A DNA stretch of 64,000 nucleotides, taken from positions 2,232,001 to 2,296,000 of the forward strand of contig NZ_JAFBBY010000001.1 in assembly GCF_016907515.1 (NCBI RefSeq), read 5' to 3'. The stretch is from Nocardioides nitrophenolicus (GTDB lineage: Bacteria > Actinomycetota > Actinomycetes > Propionibacteriales > Nocardioidaceae). Made by a program: the position numbers and the translations under genes. A model generated the notes under the pieces. The model was not told the origin of the DNA. It did no database searches and worked only from the letters and a program-made list of their open reading frames with translations. Shown here piece by piece: positions 21,721 to 32,432 of this stretch (positions are counted from its first letter, which is position 1; each line of letters opens with the position of its first letter).

Positions 21721-22925
21721 TCAGCGGCGGATCTTGACCTTCGTCGCACCTCCCGTCACGGTCGCGAGCGCCTTGGTGACCGGCTTCTTGCGGATCACCT
21801 TCAGGCCCTTCGTGGTGAGCGTGACCTTGACCTTCGCCCGGCCGCCCGCCGGGACGAGATAGGCCGTGGACTTGGCGATCGGCTTGCCCTTGACGGCCAG
21901 GCTCAGGACGCCCGAGCACGGGGTGGCGCTGAGGCAGGTGACCGTGAGCCGCACCTTCTTCTTGACGACCCGCACGCCCTTCTTGGGCGCCTTCACCGTC
22001 GCCGTACCGGCCGGGGCGCCGGCCCCGGCGGGGACGAACCGGGCCAGGCCGCTCAGCCGGGTGGTGTAGACGGTTCCGGCCGCGTCGATCGACATGCCCT
22101 GGTAGTCCCACAGCAGACTCAGACCGTGGTTGGTGCGCGAGACGAGGCCGCCGGACGGCGTGAACTCGGTGAGCGCGTACTTGTCGAACACCACGACGTT
22201 GCCCTGCGGCGTGAGGTCGACGGCGTACGGCACATCGAGCTGCCCGGGGTTCTGGCCGGGCTGTCCGAATCCACCGAGGTAGGCGCCGGCCAGGTTGAAC
22301 CGCTGGACCCGGTGATTCCAGTAGTCGGCGACATAGACGCTGCCGTCGGCGGCGACGACCACGTCGTCGGGCCGGTCCAGCTGGCCCGGGCCCGCTCCCG
22401 AGGAGCCGATGTTGCGCAGCCAGGCGCCGGAGGCGGAGAACACCTCGACCCGATCGGTGCTGGCGTTGGTGACCAGCACCTCCCCCGTCGGGGCGATCGC
22501 GACGCCGAGCGCGACGGCCTCGTCGGAGAGGGTGTAGCTGCGTCCGGTGGGGTTGCCGGCGGCGGTGTACGCGACCACCGAGGGGCTGCCGGTGTCGGCG
22601 TCGGTGAGGTAGAGCGTCCCGTCCGGTCCGACCTCGACGGACTGCACGTGGCTCAGACCGCTCGGCGTGAAGGAGCCCAGCAGGCCGCCCGACGCGGAGA
22701 AGTGGTTGACCGTCGAGTGGCCGTCGACCGACCACAGCGTGCCGTCGGGGGCGACCGCCACGTCGTCGTCGGCGACGGCGTCCCAGGAGGCGGCCAGGAC
22801 GTAACCGGCGCTGCCGGCGAGGGCCGGGGGCGCGGTCGCGACCGAGCCGAGCCGAGCACCAGCGTCAGCACCGCTCCCAGCATCCCGAGAGACATGAACC
22901 GCTTGCCCACCGAACCCCACCTCAC
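21721..22925 (-). CDS. NHL-type beta-propeller secreted protein, frameshifted in its signal peptide
   Basis: From a GTG at 22925 the frame encodes a signal peptide (MSLGMLGAVLTLVLGS) and then runs into nonsense; the mature protein is read in another frame up to 21721. The shift occurs at three tandem copies of CCGAG (22842-22856). With two copies the reading is continuous and gives LVLGSVATAPPALAGSAG, a proper signal with an ALA-type cleavage site. The mature part has NHL blades (LDRPDDVVVAADGSVYVADY) and a C-terminal Lys-rich Ig-like domain (KKVRLTVTCLSATPCSG). Secreted or surface protein; ligand unknown. Sequencing error, pseudogene or slippage-controlled expression are all possible. Confidence 0.78.
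22842..22856. repeat. Pentanucleotide repeat (CCGAG)3
   Basis: Three exact tandem copies of CCGAG inside the signal-peptide coding region of the propeller gene. The copy number decides the reading frame: two copies restore the open frame, three break it. Confidence 0.9.
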
Positions 22926-22983
22926 CTCGACCGACTGTCGCCAGGGCCCTCGTCCCCGACGAGAGCCGCGGCAAACCTCCGGC

Positions 22984-23433
22984 TCACTCAGCCTTCGCGG
23001 AACGTCGATCGAGACGCCCCGCCAGCACCGGGATCACGATCGCCGCGGCGGTCAGATGCAGCGCCATCAGGCACAGCGCCGAGGCGAGGTCGAACCCGAA
23101 GGTCGCGTCCGGCACGAGCGAGAGCACGGTGAGCGCGACCGTCACCCGCACGAAGGTCGACCGCGGGCGGCGCGCCCGGCGGGCGAGGACGGCCGCCAGG
23201 CCGACGCCGATCAGCGAGAACACCAGCGTCAGCTGGGTGAACCCGAGGATCGGGATCGACGCACCGCTCTGGTCGGCGAAGGAGACACCGGCCGCCGACG
23301 CGAGCGCGGCCAGGACGCTGGTGGTGGCGGCCGCGCCCACGGCCGCGGCGACGCCGTGCTTCCAGACGGTACGCCGGGCGGTGACGGTGTCGTCGACGGT
23401 GGCGGTGGCGGGGTGCTGAAGGGTGGTGGACAT
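22984..23433 (-). CDS. DUF6069-like four-helix membrane protein
   Basis: 149 residues with four predicted helices: GVAAAVGAAATTSVLAALAS, LTQ-type helix at about 65-85 (LTLVFSLIGVGLAAVLA), VRVTVALTVLSLVPDATFGF and ALCLMALHLTAAAIVIPVLA. The arrangement matches small DUF6069 membrane proteins common in Actinobacteria. GAGGAG lies 6 bases before the ATG at 23433. It is divergent from the YCII gene at 23632. Function unknown. Confidence 0.82.
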   Translation of the reverse strand: MSTTLQHPATATVDDTVTARRTVWKHGVAAAVGAAATTSVLAALASAAGVSFADQSGASIPILGFTQLTLVFSLIGVGLAAVLARRARRPRSTFVRVTVALTVLSLVPDATFGFDLASALCLMALHLTAAAIVIPVLAGRLDRRSAKAE

Positions 23434-23631
23434 CGCTGCTCCTCGTGGTGTGGCGGCGGGCCGGGAGGCCTGCCTCTGCCCACACGACGAGCGCGGTCGC
23501 GCCGATACGACAGTCGGCGCCGAGAAAGACCCGCGGAGATTCCGGGCTGGCGGCTGTCGGATCGGTGTGGTGGCGTTCGTGGTGAGGGCACAGGCAGGTC
23601 ATCGGGACCGGCCGGAACGAGGAGTGACGAG

Positions 23632-23997
23632 ATGACGACGTACCTGATGTCGGTGCACGGCCCCATCGAGCAGACCGACGAGTTCCACGGCTATGGATCC
23701 GCGGAGGAGATGGAGCAGTCCTTCGCCGAGACGGGCGCCTTCAACGACCGGCTCAAGGCCGACGGCTACTGGGTCTTCGCCGGCGGCCTCGCCCCCGCGA
23801 CCACCGCCACCGTGGTCGACGGGCAGGGCGAGGCGCCGGTGATGACCGACGGGCCGTACCTGGAGACCAAGGAGGCGATCGCCGGCTTCTGGGTGATCGA
23901 GGTGCCCGACCTCGACGTGGCGCTGCGGCTGGCCGCGGAGGCGTCGCGGGCGTGTCGGGGCACGGTCGAGGTCCGCCCGTTCGACGGGCTCGCCTGA
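23632..23997 (+). CDS. YCII/DGPF-domain protein
   Basis: 121 residues. The family signature DGPYLETKEAIAGFWVIEV (about 83-101) and the N-terminal TYLMSVHGP are clear. YCII-family proteins have a ferredoxin-like fold; DGPF versions usually sit beside ECF sigma factors, but none is present here. Starts at an ATG with a GGAG element about 12 bases upstream. Role unknown, possibly small-molecule binding or catalysis. Confidence 0.9.
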   Translation: MTTYLMSVHGPIEQTDEFHGYGSAEEMEQSFAETGAFNDRLKADGYWVFAGGLAPATTATVVDGQGEAPVMTDGPYLETKEAIAGFWVIEVPDLDVALRLAAEASRACRGTVEVRPFDGLA

Positions 23998-24014
23998 CCC
24001 TGCCCCGATCCCGC

Positions 24015-25391
24015 CTAGCGGACGGTGACCTTCACCTTGCCGCCGGCGGGAAGGACCGCCGCGTCGCCGGCGTAGCTCACGACCAGCTTGTGCTTGCCGG
24101 CCTTGAGCTTCTTCAGGCGCACGACGACCGTCCCGCCGGCGAGGGTGCCGGTGCCGACGACCTTGCCCTTCTCGGTGACGGTCACGGTGCCGGTCGCGCC
24201 GCGCGCCGAGGTCACGCTCACCTTCAGCTTGCCCCGCTTGCCGGCGCGCAGCTTGCCCTTCGGCTTCGCCTTCACCGTCGCGCTGGCCTTGATCGCCGTG
24301 ATCGCGCCGCCGAGCGAGCTGCTGCCCGACAGTCCACCCGGCGCGCCACCCCCCGTGCTGCCGAGCGGCCCGGTGCCCGCCGACGCGCCGCTGCCGGAGG
24401 CCCCGACGGTGAACGACTGCCAGGCGCCGTACGTCGGGCTGCCGCCGGTCGGCGTGAAGAAGCCGCGCCAGTAGTAGGTCGCGCCCGGGGCGAGGGCTGG
24501 GAACTCCGGCTCGTCCCAGTCTGTCCACAAGTAGGTCGCCGCGTGAGAGCCGCACGCCGCCGAGCCGCAGGCGATCCCCTTGGTCCAGCCGGTCACCTGG
24601 TCCTGGCTGAGCTGCACGCCCATGGTGCCGGAGGTGTTGTTGGTGATCGCCTGGAAGGAGGAGTAGAAGCCGTACCGCGTGGGCGTGCTGTTGTCGCCGC
24701 CGACCGCCGAGGTCACCGTCGACGGGGTGTCGTAGAGCACCTGGTGCGGCGAGCCCGGCTGCCCGGTGCCACCGGGCCCGAAGACGTAGATCGGCGCCTG
24801 CAGGTTGAGCGTGGCGTCGTTGTTGCCGTCGATCGTCTTGACCGCGATCTGCAGGGTCGCGCCCGACAGCGGCTGGGTCGCCTTCACCGGGAACTGGAAC
24901 TCCCAGTGGTGCCCCTGGGCCACTCCCCACAGCCCGGAGTCCTGGTTGTTGTAGTAGCTGCCGCCCGACAGGTTCCCCCAACCGGGGCAGTTGCCCTGCG
25001 GCGCCGCGCCCCCACTGCCGTCGTACCCACACCGGATCTGCTGCGAGGTGTCGAAGGTGACGCCCGACGGCAGCGAGATCGTCGGGTAGAAGTAGGTGCC
25101 GCCCGAGCACGGGTTGCCCATCCCGTAGAAGGCGTAGTGGATCCAGAAGGTCTGTCCCACCGCCGGCACCCCGCTGTCCGGATCGGCCCAGTAGCCCGCA
25201 TAGGCGCCGGCCCCGGCCTCGACGTACGGCGTCCCTTGGATCAGGCCGAAGCAGTTCACCACCTGCGTGTACTTGATCCCGCCGTCGTACCACCCTCCTG
25301 GCTCGTCGGCCGAGGCGGGCGCGGGTCGGAGCAGGCCGGTCCCGAGAAGGAGAGCGACGAGGACGGCGAGGAGGCGCAGGGTTCTGGTCAC
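24015..25391 (-). CDS. Secreted protein with C-terminal Ig-like repeat domain
   Basis: 458 residues. Signal peptide LLAVLVALLLGTGLLRPAPASA, then an aromatic- and Gly-rich domain of about 300 residues with several Cys pairs (NCFGLIQG, GIACGSAACGSH), then a Gly/Ser-rich linker and a Lys-rich Ig-like domain (KLKVSVTSARGATGTVTVTE) of the Big_5/PapD-like type ending in KVKVTVR. No family known to me for the main domain. The C-terminal domain links it to the propeller genes on both sides. Extracellular, probably cell-wall associated. Confidence 0.82.
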   Translation of the reverse strand: MTRTLRLLAVLVALLLGTGLLRPAPASADEPGGWYDGGIKYTQVVNCFGLIQGTPYVEAGAGAYAGYWADPDSGVPAVGQTFWIHYAFYGMGNPCSGGTYFYPTISLPSGVTFDTSQQIRCGYDGSGGAAPQGNCPGWGNLSGGSYYNNQDSGLWGVAQGHHWEFQFPVKATQPLSGATLQIAVKTIDGNNDATLNLQAPIYVFGPGGTGQPGSPHQVLYDTPSTVTSAVGGDNSTPTRYGFYSSFQAITNNTSGTMGVQLSQDQVTGWTKGIACGSAACGSHAATYLWTDWDEPEFPALAPGATYYWRGFFTPTGGSPTYGAWQSFTVGASGSGASAGTGPLGSTGGGAPGGLSGSSSLGGAITAIKASATVKAKPKGKLRAGKRGKLKVSVTSARGATGTVTVTEKGKVVGTGTLAGGTVVVRLKKLKAGKHKLVVSYAGDAAVLPAGGKVKVTVR

Positions 25392-25464
25392 CCTGCCATT
25401 GCCTCAGCCCGCCGACCCCGGCGCGTCAGGGTCCGACCCCAATGTTGGGGCCGGACCCGGGCGG

Positions 25465-26904
25465 TCAGCGGGTGAGCTTGGCCTTCTTGGTGCTCTGCGC
25501 GCCGGTCGCCGCGGTGAGCACGACCTTCACCTTCACCGCCCTGCTGCGCGCCAGCACCTTGCGGCCGGCCTTGGTGAGCTTGACGCTCACCTTCCCGCTG
25601 CTGCCGGCCGGTACGGCGTAGCCGCCGGCAGCGACCTTCTTCTTGCCGGCCTTGACCACGACGCTCCCCGAGCAGGCGAGCAGGCCGTCGCCGCACGAGA
25701 CCGTGAGCGTCGCCTTCTTGCGCTTCTTGTCCGCCTTGATCTTCTTCTTCGCGGTCACGGGTGGCTGAGCGTGCGGGATGAGCTGGGAGTTGGCGCCGAC
25801 GTTGACGTTGGTGACCCACAGGCTCTCCCGCGGGACCCGCACGATCGAGTTGTTGGTCTCGTCGGTGAACCAGATCGCGCCGTCGGCGCCGTAGGTGAGC
25901 GAGGTCGGCGCGTAGTTGCCGACCTGGACGATCGCGCCGACCCCGGCCGGGTTCACGTGCCCGATGCCCTTGGCCGCACCCACGCTGGTGAACCACACAT
26001 TCCCGTCAGCGCCGGTGACCAGGCTGCGCGGCGCCGTGCGGTCGCCCGTGCGGATGGTGCCGACCTGGCCGTTGTCGGCGACCCAGCCCACGTCGCCGTC
26101 GCCGGGCGAGGTGAACCACGTGCCGGACGAGGAGCGACCGAACCAGACCTTGCCGGTCGGACCGGTCGCGACCGAGTACGGATAGCTGACGCCCGGCGGC
26201 AACGGGTAGGCCACCCCGCCGTTGCCCGCGGCGTTGACCTGGATCAGATTGTCGCTGTCCTGGCACCACATCAGGCCGTCGCGACCGCGGCCGAGCGCGC
26301 CGTCGCACTCGGGGGCGTTGGCGTCCCAGGAGTCGGCCTCGCCGGTGAGCGGGATCCGGACGATCCCGTCCTGGTCGAAGGACATGCTGGCCCACGCCGC
26401 CCCCGGACCCACGCGGATCTGCCTGCCGTACGGGTAGTCGTAGGTCCAGGTCGTCCCGGACAAGGTCGCCGGGGAGAGCCGCGAGATCTTCCAGCCCTGG
26501 TCCCAGATCACCCACACCCGTCCGGCCGAGTCGATGTCGAGGTCGATCACCCAGCTGTCGGAGCTCGACTGCGGCGGGAGGTTGTACTCGGTGATGACGC
26601 CGCCGGGTGTGATCCGACCGATCCGGTTCTTGTCACGCTCGGTGAACCACATGTCGCCGTTGGGGGCCGTCGTGATCCGGCCCAGCCCGGCCGCGCTGGT
26701 CGGGACCGGGAAGACCTGGACGGCGCCCGACCTCGCCGCCGGCCGCGGCGCCGTCCGTTGCGCGACGGTGAGACGGGTCGGTTCGCCGCCGCCATCGCCA
26801 CCGCCATCGGCGGCGGCTGCCGGGGGTAGGCCGAGCCCGGCGCACACGAGCGCGAGCACGCCCGCCGCCACCGCCTTCCTTCGGATCGGGGCAGATCGCG
26901 TCAT
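25465..26904 (-). CDS. Secreted beta-propeller protein, Vgb (streptogramin lyase)-like
   Basis: 479 residues from the ATG at 26904. Signal peptide AVAAGVLALVCAGLGLPPAAAA. Propeller blades have the Vgb pattern: ITTAPNGDMWFTERDKNRIG, LVTGADGNVWFTSVGAAKG, LTYGADGAIWFTDETNN. The C-terminal 130 residues are a Lys-rich beta domain (KKATLTVSCGDGLLACSGSV). The propeller resembles virginiamycin B lyase, but that enzyme is cytosolic and single-domain, so lyase activity is doubtful here. Paralogue of the next gene. Confidence 0.85.
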   Translation of the reverse strand: MTRSAPIRRKAVAAGVLALVCAGLGLPPAAAADGGGDGGGEPTRLTVAQRTAPRPAARSGAVQVFPVPTSAAGLGRITTAPNGDMWFTERDKNRIGRITPGGVITEYNLPPQSSSDSWVIDLDIDSAGRVWVIWDQGWKISRLSPATLSGTTWTYDYPYGRQIRVGPGAAWASMSFDQDGIVRIPLTGEADSWDANAPECDGALGRGRDGLMWCQDSDNLIQVNAAGNGGVAYPLPPGVSYPYSVATGPTGKVWFGRSSSGTWFTSPGDGDVGWVADNGQVGTIRTGDRTAPRSLVTGADGNVWFTSVGAAKGIGHVNPAGVGAIVQVGNYAPTSLTYGADGAIWFTDETNNSIVRVPRESLWVTNVNVGANSQLIPHAQPPVTAKKKIKADKKRKKATLTVSCGDGLLACSGSVVVKAGKKKVAAGGYAVPAGSSGKVSVKLTKAGRKVLARSRAVKVKVVLTAATGAQSTKKAKLTR

Positions 26905-27052
26905 CGGGTGCGCTCCTTCGGACGGGGCGCGGCACGAGGCGCCCGGGACGACATGCGGGCGCGCCACCTACCCCGTCCGACGGTCGGCACTCTCGAGCGA
27001 GCACATCCCTGCGCAGAACGTCGATTCAGTGGTCAGGTCGGGCCTGAGGGGG

Positions 27053-28480
27053 TCAGCGCACCTTGCGGATCGGTGAGTCCACCGCGGCGCAGCCGGCCTT
27101 GGCCTTGGCGCGCACGAAGTACCTGCCCTTGGGCAGGCGGGACTTCGCGACGGTCACCTTGAACCCGCCCGACACCTTGGCCTTGCCCTTCGCCACGAGC
27201 ACGGACTTCTTGCCCTTGGCCCGGCGGACCTGGACCTTGCCGGCGACACAGCTCGGCGACGCGGCACTGACCGTGCCGACGAAGATCCGCTTCGCCCCCT
27301 TCTTCTTGACCCTGAACGCGACCATCCGGCTCTGGACCCCGGAACCCGCGCCCACGTCGACGTTCGTGCTCTGGAGGGCACTGGTCGGGACCCGCACGAT
27401 CGCGTTGTTCACGTCGTCGGTGAACCAGACGGCTCCGTCCGGGCCGAAGGTCAGGCCGCGCGGCTGCCAGCTCCCGACCTGGGTGACCGCGCCCATCCCG
27501 GCGGCGTTGACGTGCCCGATGCCCTTCGCGACCCCGATCGAGACGAACCACATGTTGCCGTCGGGACCGAGCCGCAGGGACCGCGGCGCCACCTTCTGGC
27601 CGACGGGGATCACGTGCGCGTCGGAGCTGCCGAGGTCGAACCAGCCGACGCTGCCGTTGCCCGGGGAGTAGAACATGCTGCCGCCGTTGTCGCGACCGAA
27701 CCAGATCGCGCCGTTCGCACCGGCGGCGAGCGAGTACGGGTAGGTCGCGTCCTGGGGCAGCGGGTAGGCCTGGGTCGAGGTGCCGTCCGGGCTGATCCGC
27801 TTGACGTTGGTCTCGACGTCCTTGGTGCACCACATGGTGCCCTGCGCGCCGCGAGCGATCTCGTTCTCGCAGGCCGGGTTGTTGCTGACCTGGACGGCTC
27901 CGTTGACGATCCGCGCGACGCCGTGGGTGTCGTAGCCAAGGGTGATCCACGGGGTCGCGCCGTCCGGTCCGATCCGCAGGTGCTGGCCCCGGGGGTACGC
28001 CGAGATCTCCAGGTTCGTGACGCCCGTCTGGCCCTGGTCCGGATAGAAGCCGAGGACGTAGCGGCCGCTGTTGTAGAGCACCCACACCTTGCCGTCGGCC
28101 GCCACGTCGACGTCCTTGACCGTGCTGTACTCGTTGTCGGCATACAGCGTCCACTCGGTGAAGCTGCCGTTCGTCTTGAGCCGCCCGACCCGACCGGCCC
28201 AGCCCGACGCGGAGTTGCTGTCGGGCTTGGCGTTGCGCTCGGTGAACCAGAGGTCACCGTTGGGCGCCGTGGTGATCCGGCCCAGCCCGGCACCGCCGGT
28301 CGGCACGTTGTACGCCGTCGTCCCGTCCGCCTGCGCCTGCCCGACCACCCGATCGTGGCGGACGACGCCCGGAGTCGGGTCGTCGCGGCCGTCCGCGTGC
28401 GCCACCGGGGCCAGCGTCATCAGGCCGAGCGTCACGGCCATGACCATCGCCCGGCCGACCCGAGCACGTCGCATCGTCAT
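27053..28480 (-). CDS. Secreted beta-propeller protein, paralogue of the preceding gene
   Basis: 475 residues. Signal peptide AMVMAVTLGLMTLAPVAHA. Shares blade sequences with the gene at 25465 (GAGLGRITTAPNGDLWFTER, AKGIGHVNAAGMGAVTQVG, GAVWFTDDVNNAIVRVP), so the two arose by duplication. The C-terminal domain is again Lys-rich with a Cys pair (ASPSCVAGKVQVRRAKGKKS) and ends in a conserved basic motif. Probably a secreted or wall-bound recognition protein. Confidence 0.85.
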   Translation of the reverse strand: MTMRRARVGRAMVMAVTLGLMTLAPVAHADGRDDPTPGVVRHDRVVGQAQADGTTAYNVPTGGAGLGRITTAPNGDLWFTERNAKPDSNSASGWAGRVGRLKTNGSFTEWTLYADNEYSTVKDVDVAADGKVWVLYNSGRYVLGFYPDQGQTGVTNLEISAYPRGQHLRIGPDGATPWITLGYDTHGVARIVNGAVQVSNNPACENEIARGAQGTMWCTKDVETNVKRISPDGTSTQAYPLPQDATYPYSLAAGANGAIWFGRDNGGSMFYSPGNGSVGWFDLGSSDAHVIPVGQKVAPRSLRLGPDGNMWFVSIGVAKGIGHVNAAGMGAVTQVGSWQPRGLTFGPDGAVWFTDDVNNAIVRVPTSALQSTNVDVGAGSGVQSRMVAFRVKKKGAKRIFVGTVSAASPSCVAGKVQVRRAKGKKSVLVAKGKAKVSGGFKVTVAKSRLPKGRYFVRAKAKAGCAAVDSPIRKVR

Positions 28481-28541
28481 GGCGCCGACCTACCCCGGCC
28501 TCCTTCTCAGGAAACCATCGCCTGTTGCGAAACTGGCGAGG

Positions 28542-29318
28542 TCAATGGACGCGGGCGGCACGCAGGATCCCGCGACCCGCGACCTTGGTGCGGTAGCGGT
28601 GGGAGGTGCGGGCGCCGTACTCGATGGTGGTGGCGGCGCCGTACTCGCCCAGGGTGGCGTCGTACCAGGCGGTGAGGGTCGGGGCGTCGGTTCCCGACGG
28701 GTTGCCGACGCCGAGGTAGCGGCGTGGCAGGTGCAGGAACCGGGCCAGCCGCCTCTCCCACTTCCCGTGGCCGCCGCGCCCGATCGCCCGCAGCGGCTGG
28801 TGGATCGAGGCGATCAGGTCCGGCTGGACCTGGCTCAGGAAGGCGATCATAGCCTTCGTCTCCGGCTCGCTCGCCGGTCGCGGACCGCCCCAGTAGCGGG
28901 TGCCGCGGCGGGCGCCGGACCAGCCGTCGGTCGGCCAGTTGCGGTTCAGGTCGACGCCACGGCCGTTGGTGCGGGAGCCGCGCGCGTTGCCGTCGGGGTT
29001 CATGGTCGGCACCACCCAGACCCCGGTGCCGGGGCGCGGGTGGGCGTGGTCGCGGATCCAGCGGGCGGTGGCGATCCCGTCCTTCTCGTCGCCATGCATC
29101 TGGCCGAGCACCAGCAGGACGTGCGGCGCGCCCTCCTCGCCACGGTAGTACGCGCGGATCGGGCGGCCGCGGGCCGAGGTGCCGATCACGACCGAGCTCT
29201 CGACGTACGACGTCGTGGCGGCGCTCGCGGGGGCGGCGCTCGTCGGGGCCGGGACGACGAGGACCGCGCCGGCGACGACCACCAGGGTCGCCGCCAGCGC
29301 GGTCAGGAGTCGACGCAT
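28542..29318 (-). CDS. Secreted M14-family zinc carboxypeptidase
   Basis: 258 residues. Signal peptide LTALAATLVVVAGAVLVVP. Zinc ligands and catalytic residues are visible: HGDE in LGQMHGDEKDG (about 75), NPDGNARGSRTNGRGVDLNR with the substrate-binding Asn/Arg, the third ligand in ASIHQP (about 170) and the catalytic Glu in TTIEYG (about 240). A short M14 domain typical of murein-peptide amidases (MpaA-like) rather than digestive carboxypeptidases. Likely trims wall peptides or scavenged peptides outside the cell. Confidence 0.92.
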   Translation of the reverse strand: MRRLLTALAATLVVVAGAVLVVPAPTSAAPASAATTSYVESSVVIGTSARGRPIRAYYRGEEGAPHVLLVLGQMHGDEKDGIATARWIRDHAHPRPGTGVWVVPTMNPDGNARGSRTNGRGVDLNRNWPTDGWSGARRGTRYWGGPRPASEPETKAMIAFLSQVQPDLIASIHQPLRAIGRGGHGKWERRLARFLHLPRRYLGVGNPSGTDAPTLTAWYDATLGEYGAATTIEYGARTSHRYRTKVAGRGILRAARVH

Positions 29319-29328
29319 CCCGAGCCGG

Positions 29329-31641
<2,313 letters not shown>

Positions 31642-31967
31642 ACGACTGCCTCCTGGGGGGTTCAGGTTCGGCCACGGGGGCCAGGTCTGAGATCGTGCCC
31701 GGAGTCTACGCAGAGTGTGGCGCAGAACACATGGAGGTTGTGACGTGGCTCACATGAGTTCGGCGAGTTTCGTCGACTACTCGCGTGGTCTGTGCCGAGC
31801 AGCGGGAGGGCCGGATCGCGCAGCGAGCCACACCGGTCCGGAAGGGGTCTCCGTCGCGCCGCCCGCCGTTTCTGCACGGAGGAGCGAGCGAGGAACGAGG
31901 GAGCGCGCGGGGGAGGAAGAAACGGCGCCGAAGGCGGCGCGACCTGCCGGAGCGAAGCGACGGCGAA
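31642..31967. promoter_or_regulatory. 326-bp intergenic region with hppA promoter
   Basis: Holds the hppA control region: a minus-strand -10-like TAGACT at 31703-31708 and the Crp-type site at 31739-31754. The part nearest the STAS gene (about 31875-31960) is a low-complexity run of GAGCGAGCGAGGAACGAGG type with no gene. Confidence 0.5.
31739..31754. promoter_or_regulatory. Crp/GlxR-type operator upstream of hppA
   Basis: TGTGACGTGGCTCACA matches TGTGA-N6-TCACA without a mismatch. Its centre is about 40-50 bp upstream of the predicted hppA -10 and transcription start, a usual activator position. Confidence 0.7.
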
Positions 31968-32297
31968 TTAAACGATGGCGTCGGCCGAGTCGTGGATCAC
32001 GAAGACCTTGGCCAGCCCGGTGATCTTGAAGATCTTGAGCAGCCGGTCGGCGTTGCAGACCAGCTCGAGCGAGCCGTCGTGGGCGCGGACCTTCTTCAGG
32101 CCGCCGACCAGGACACCGAGGCCCGTGGAGTCGAGGAACTCGACCGCCTGCATGTCGACGACGATCTGGTACGTGCCGCCCGCCACGAGCTCGGTGATGG
32201 TGTCGCGGAGCTTCGGGGCGGTGTAGACGTCGATCTCGCCACCCACGGCGACGACGGTGCGCCCACCGACCTCGCGCGTCGACAGTGTCAGATTCAC
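31968..32297 (-). CDS. bldG: STAS-domain anti-anti-sigma factor, BldG-like
   Basis: 109 residues from a GTG at 32297 with GGTGAGG upstream. The STAS phosphorylation site is in [18 protein letters not shown] (Ser about 57), and the fold pattern [18 protein letters not shown] is complete. In Streptomyces an orthologous gene (bldG) occupies the same place between hppA and the helicase, hence the name. BldG-type proteins are phosphorylated by anti-sigma kinases and release sigma factors for stress response or development. The adjacent anti-sigma gene found in Streptomyces is absent here. Confidence 0.88.
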   Translation of the reverse strand: MNLTLSTREVGGRTVVAVGGEIDVYTAPKLRDTITELVAGGTYQIVVDMQAVEFLDSTGLGVLVGGLKKVRAHDGSLELVCNADRLLKIFKITGLAKVFVIHDSADAIV

Positions 32298-32432
32298 GAC
32301 CTCACCCCGGGCTAGATTTTTCTCCGTCTGGTGGCACTTATCAAACCATGCCCGGCGCGCGCACGCGCAAGGAGCGGACATCCCGTCGGTATGCCTGCGG
32401 TTTGTGTCGGGGGTCCGAGAGACAATCGAACG

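Noticed and set aside
25465..26904. Functional virginiamycin B lyase (streptogramin resistance)
   Set aside because: The protein is secreted, much longer than Vgb and has a paralogue next to it; propeller similarity alone does not support the enzyme activity.
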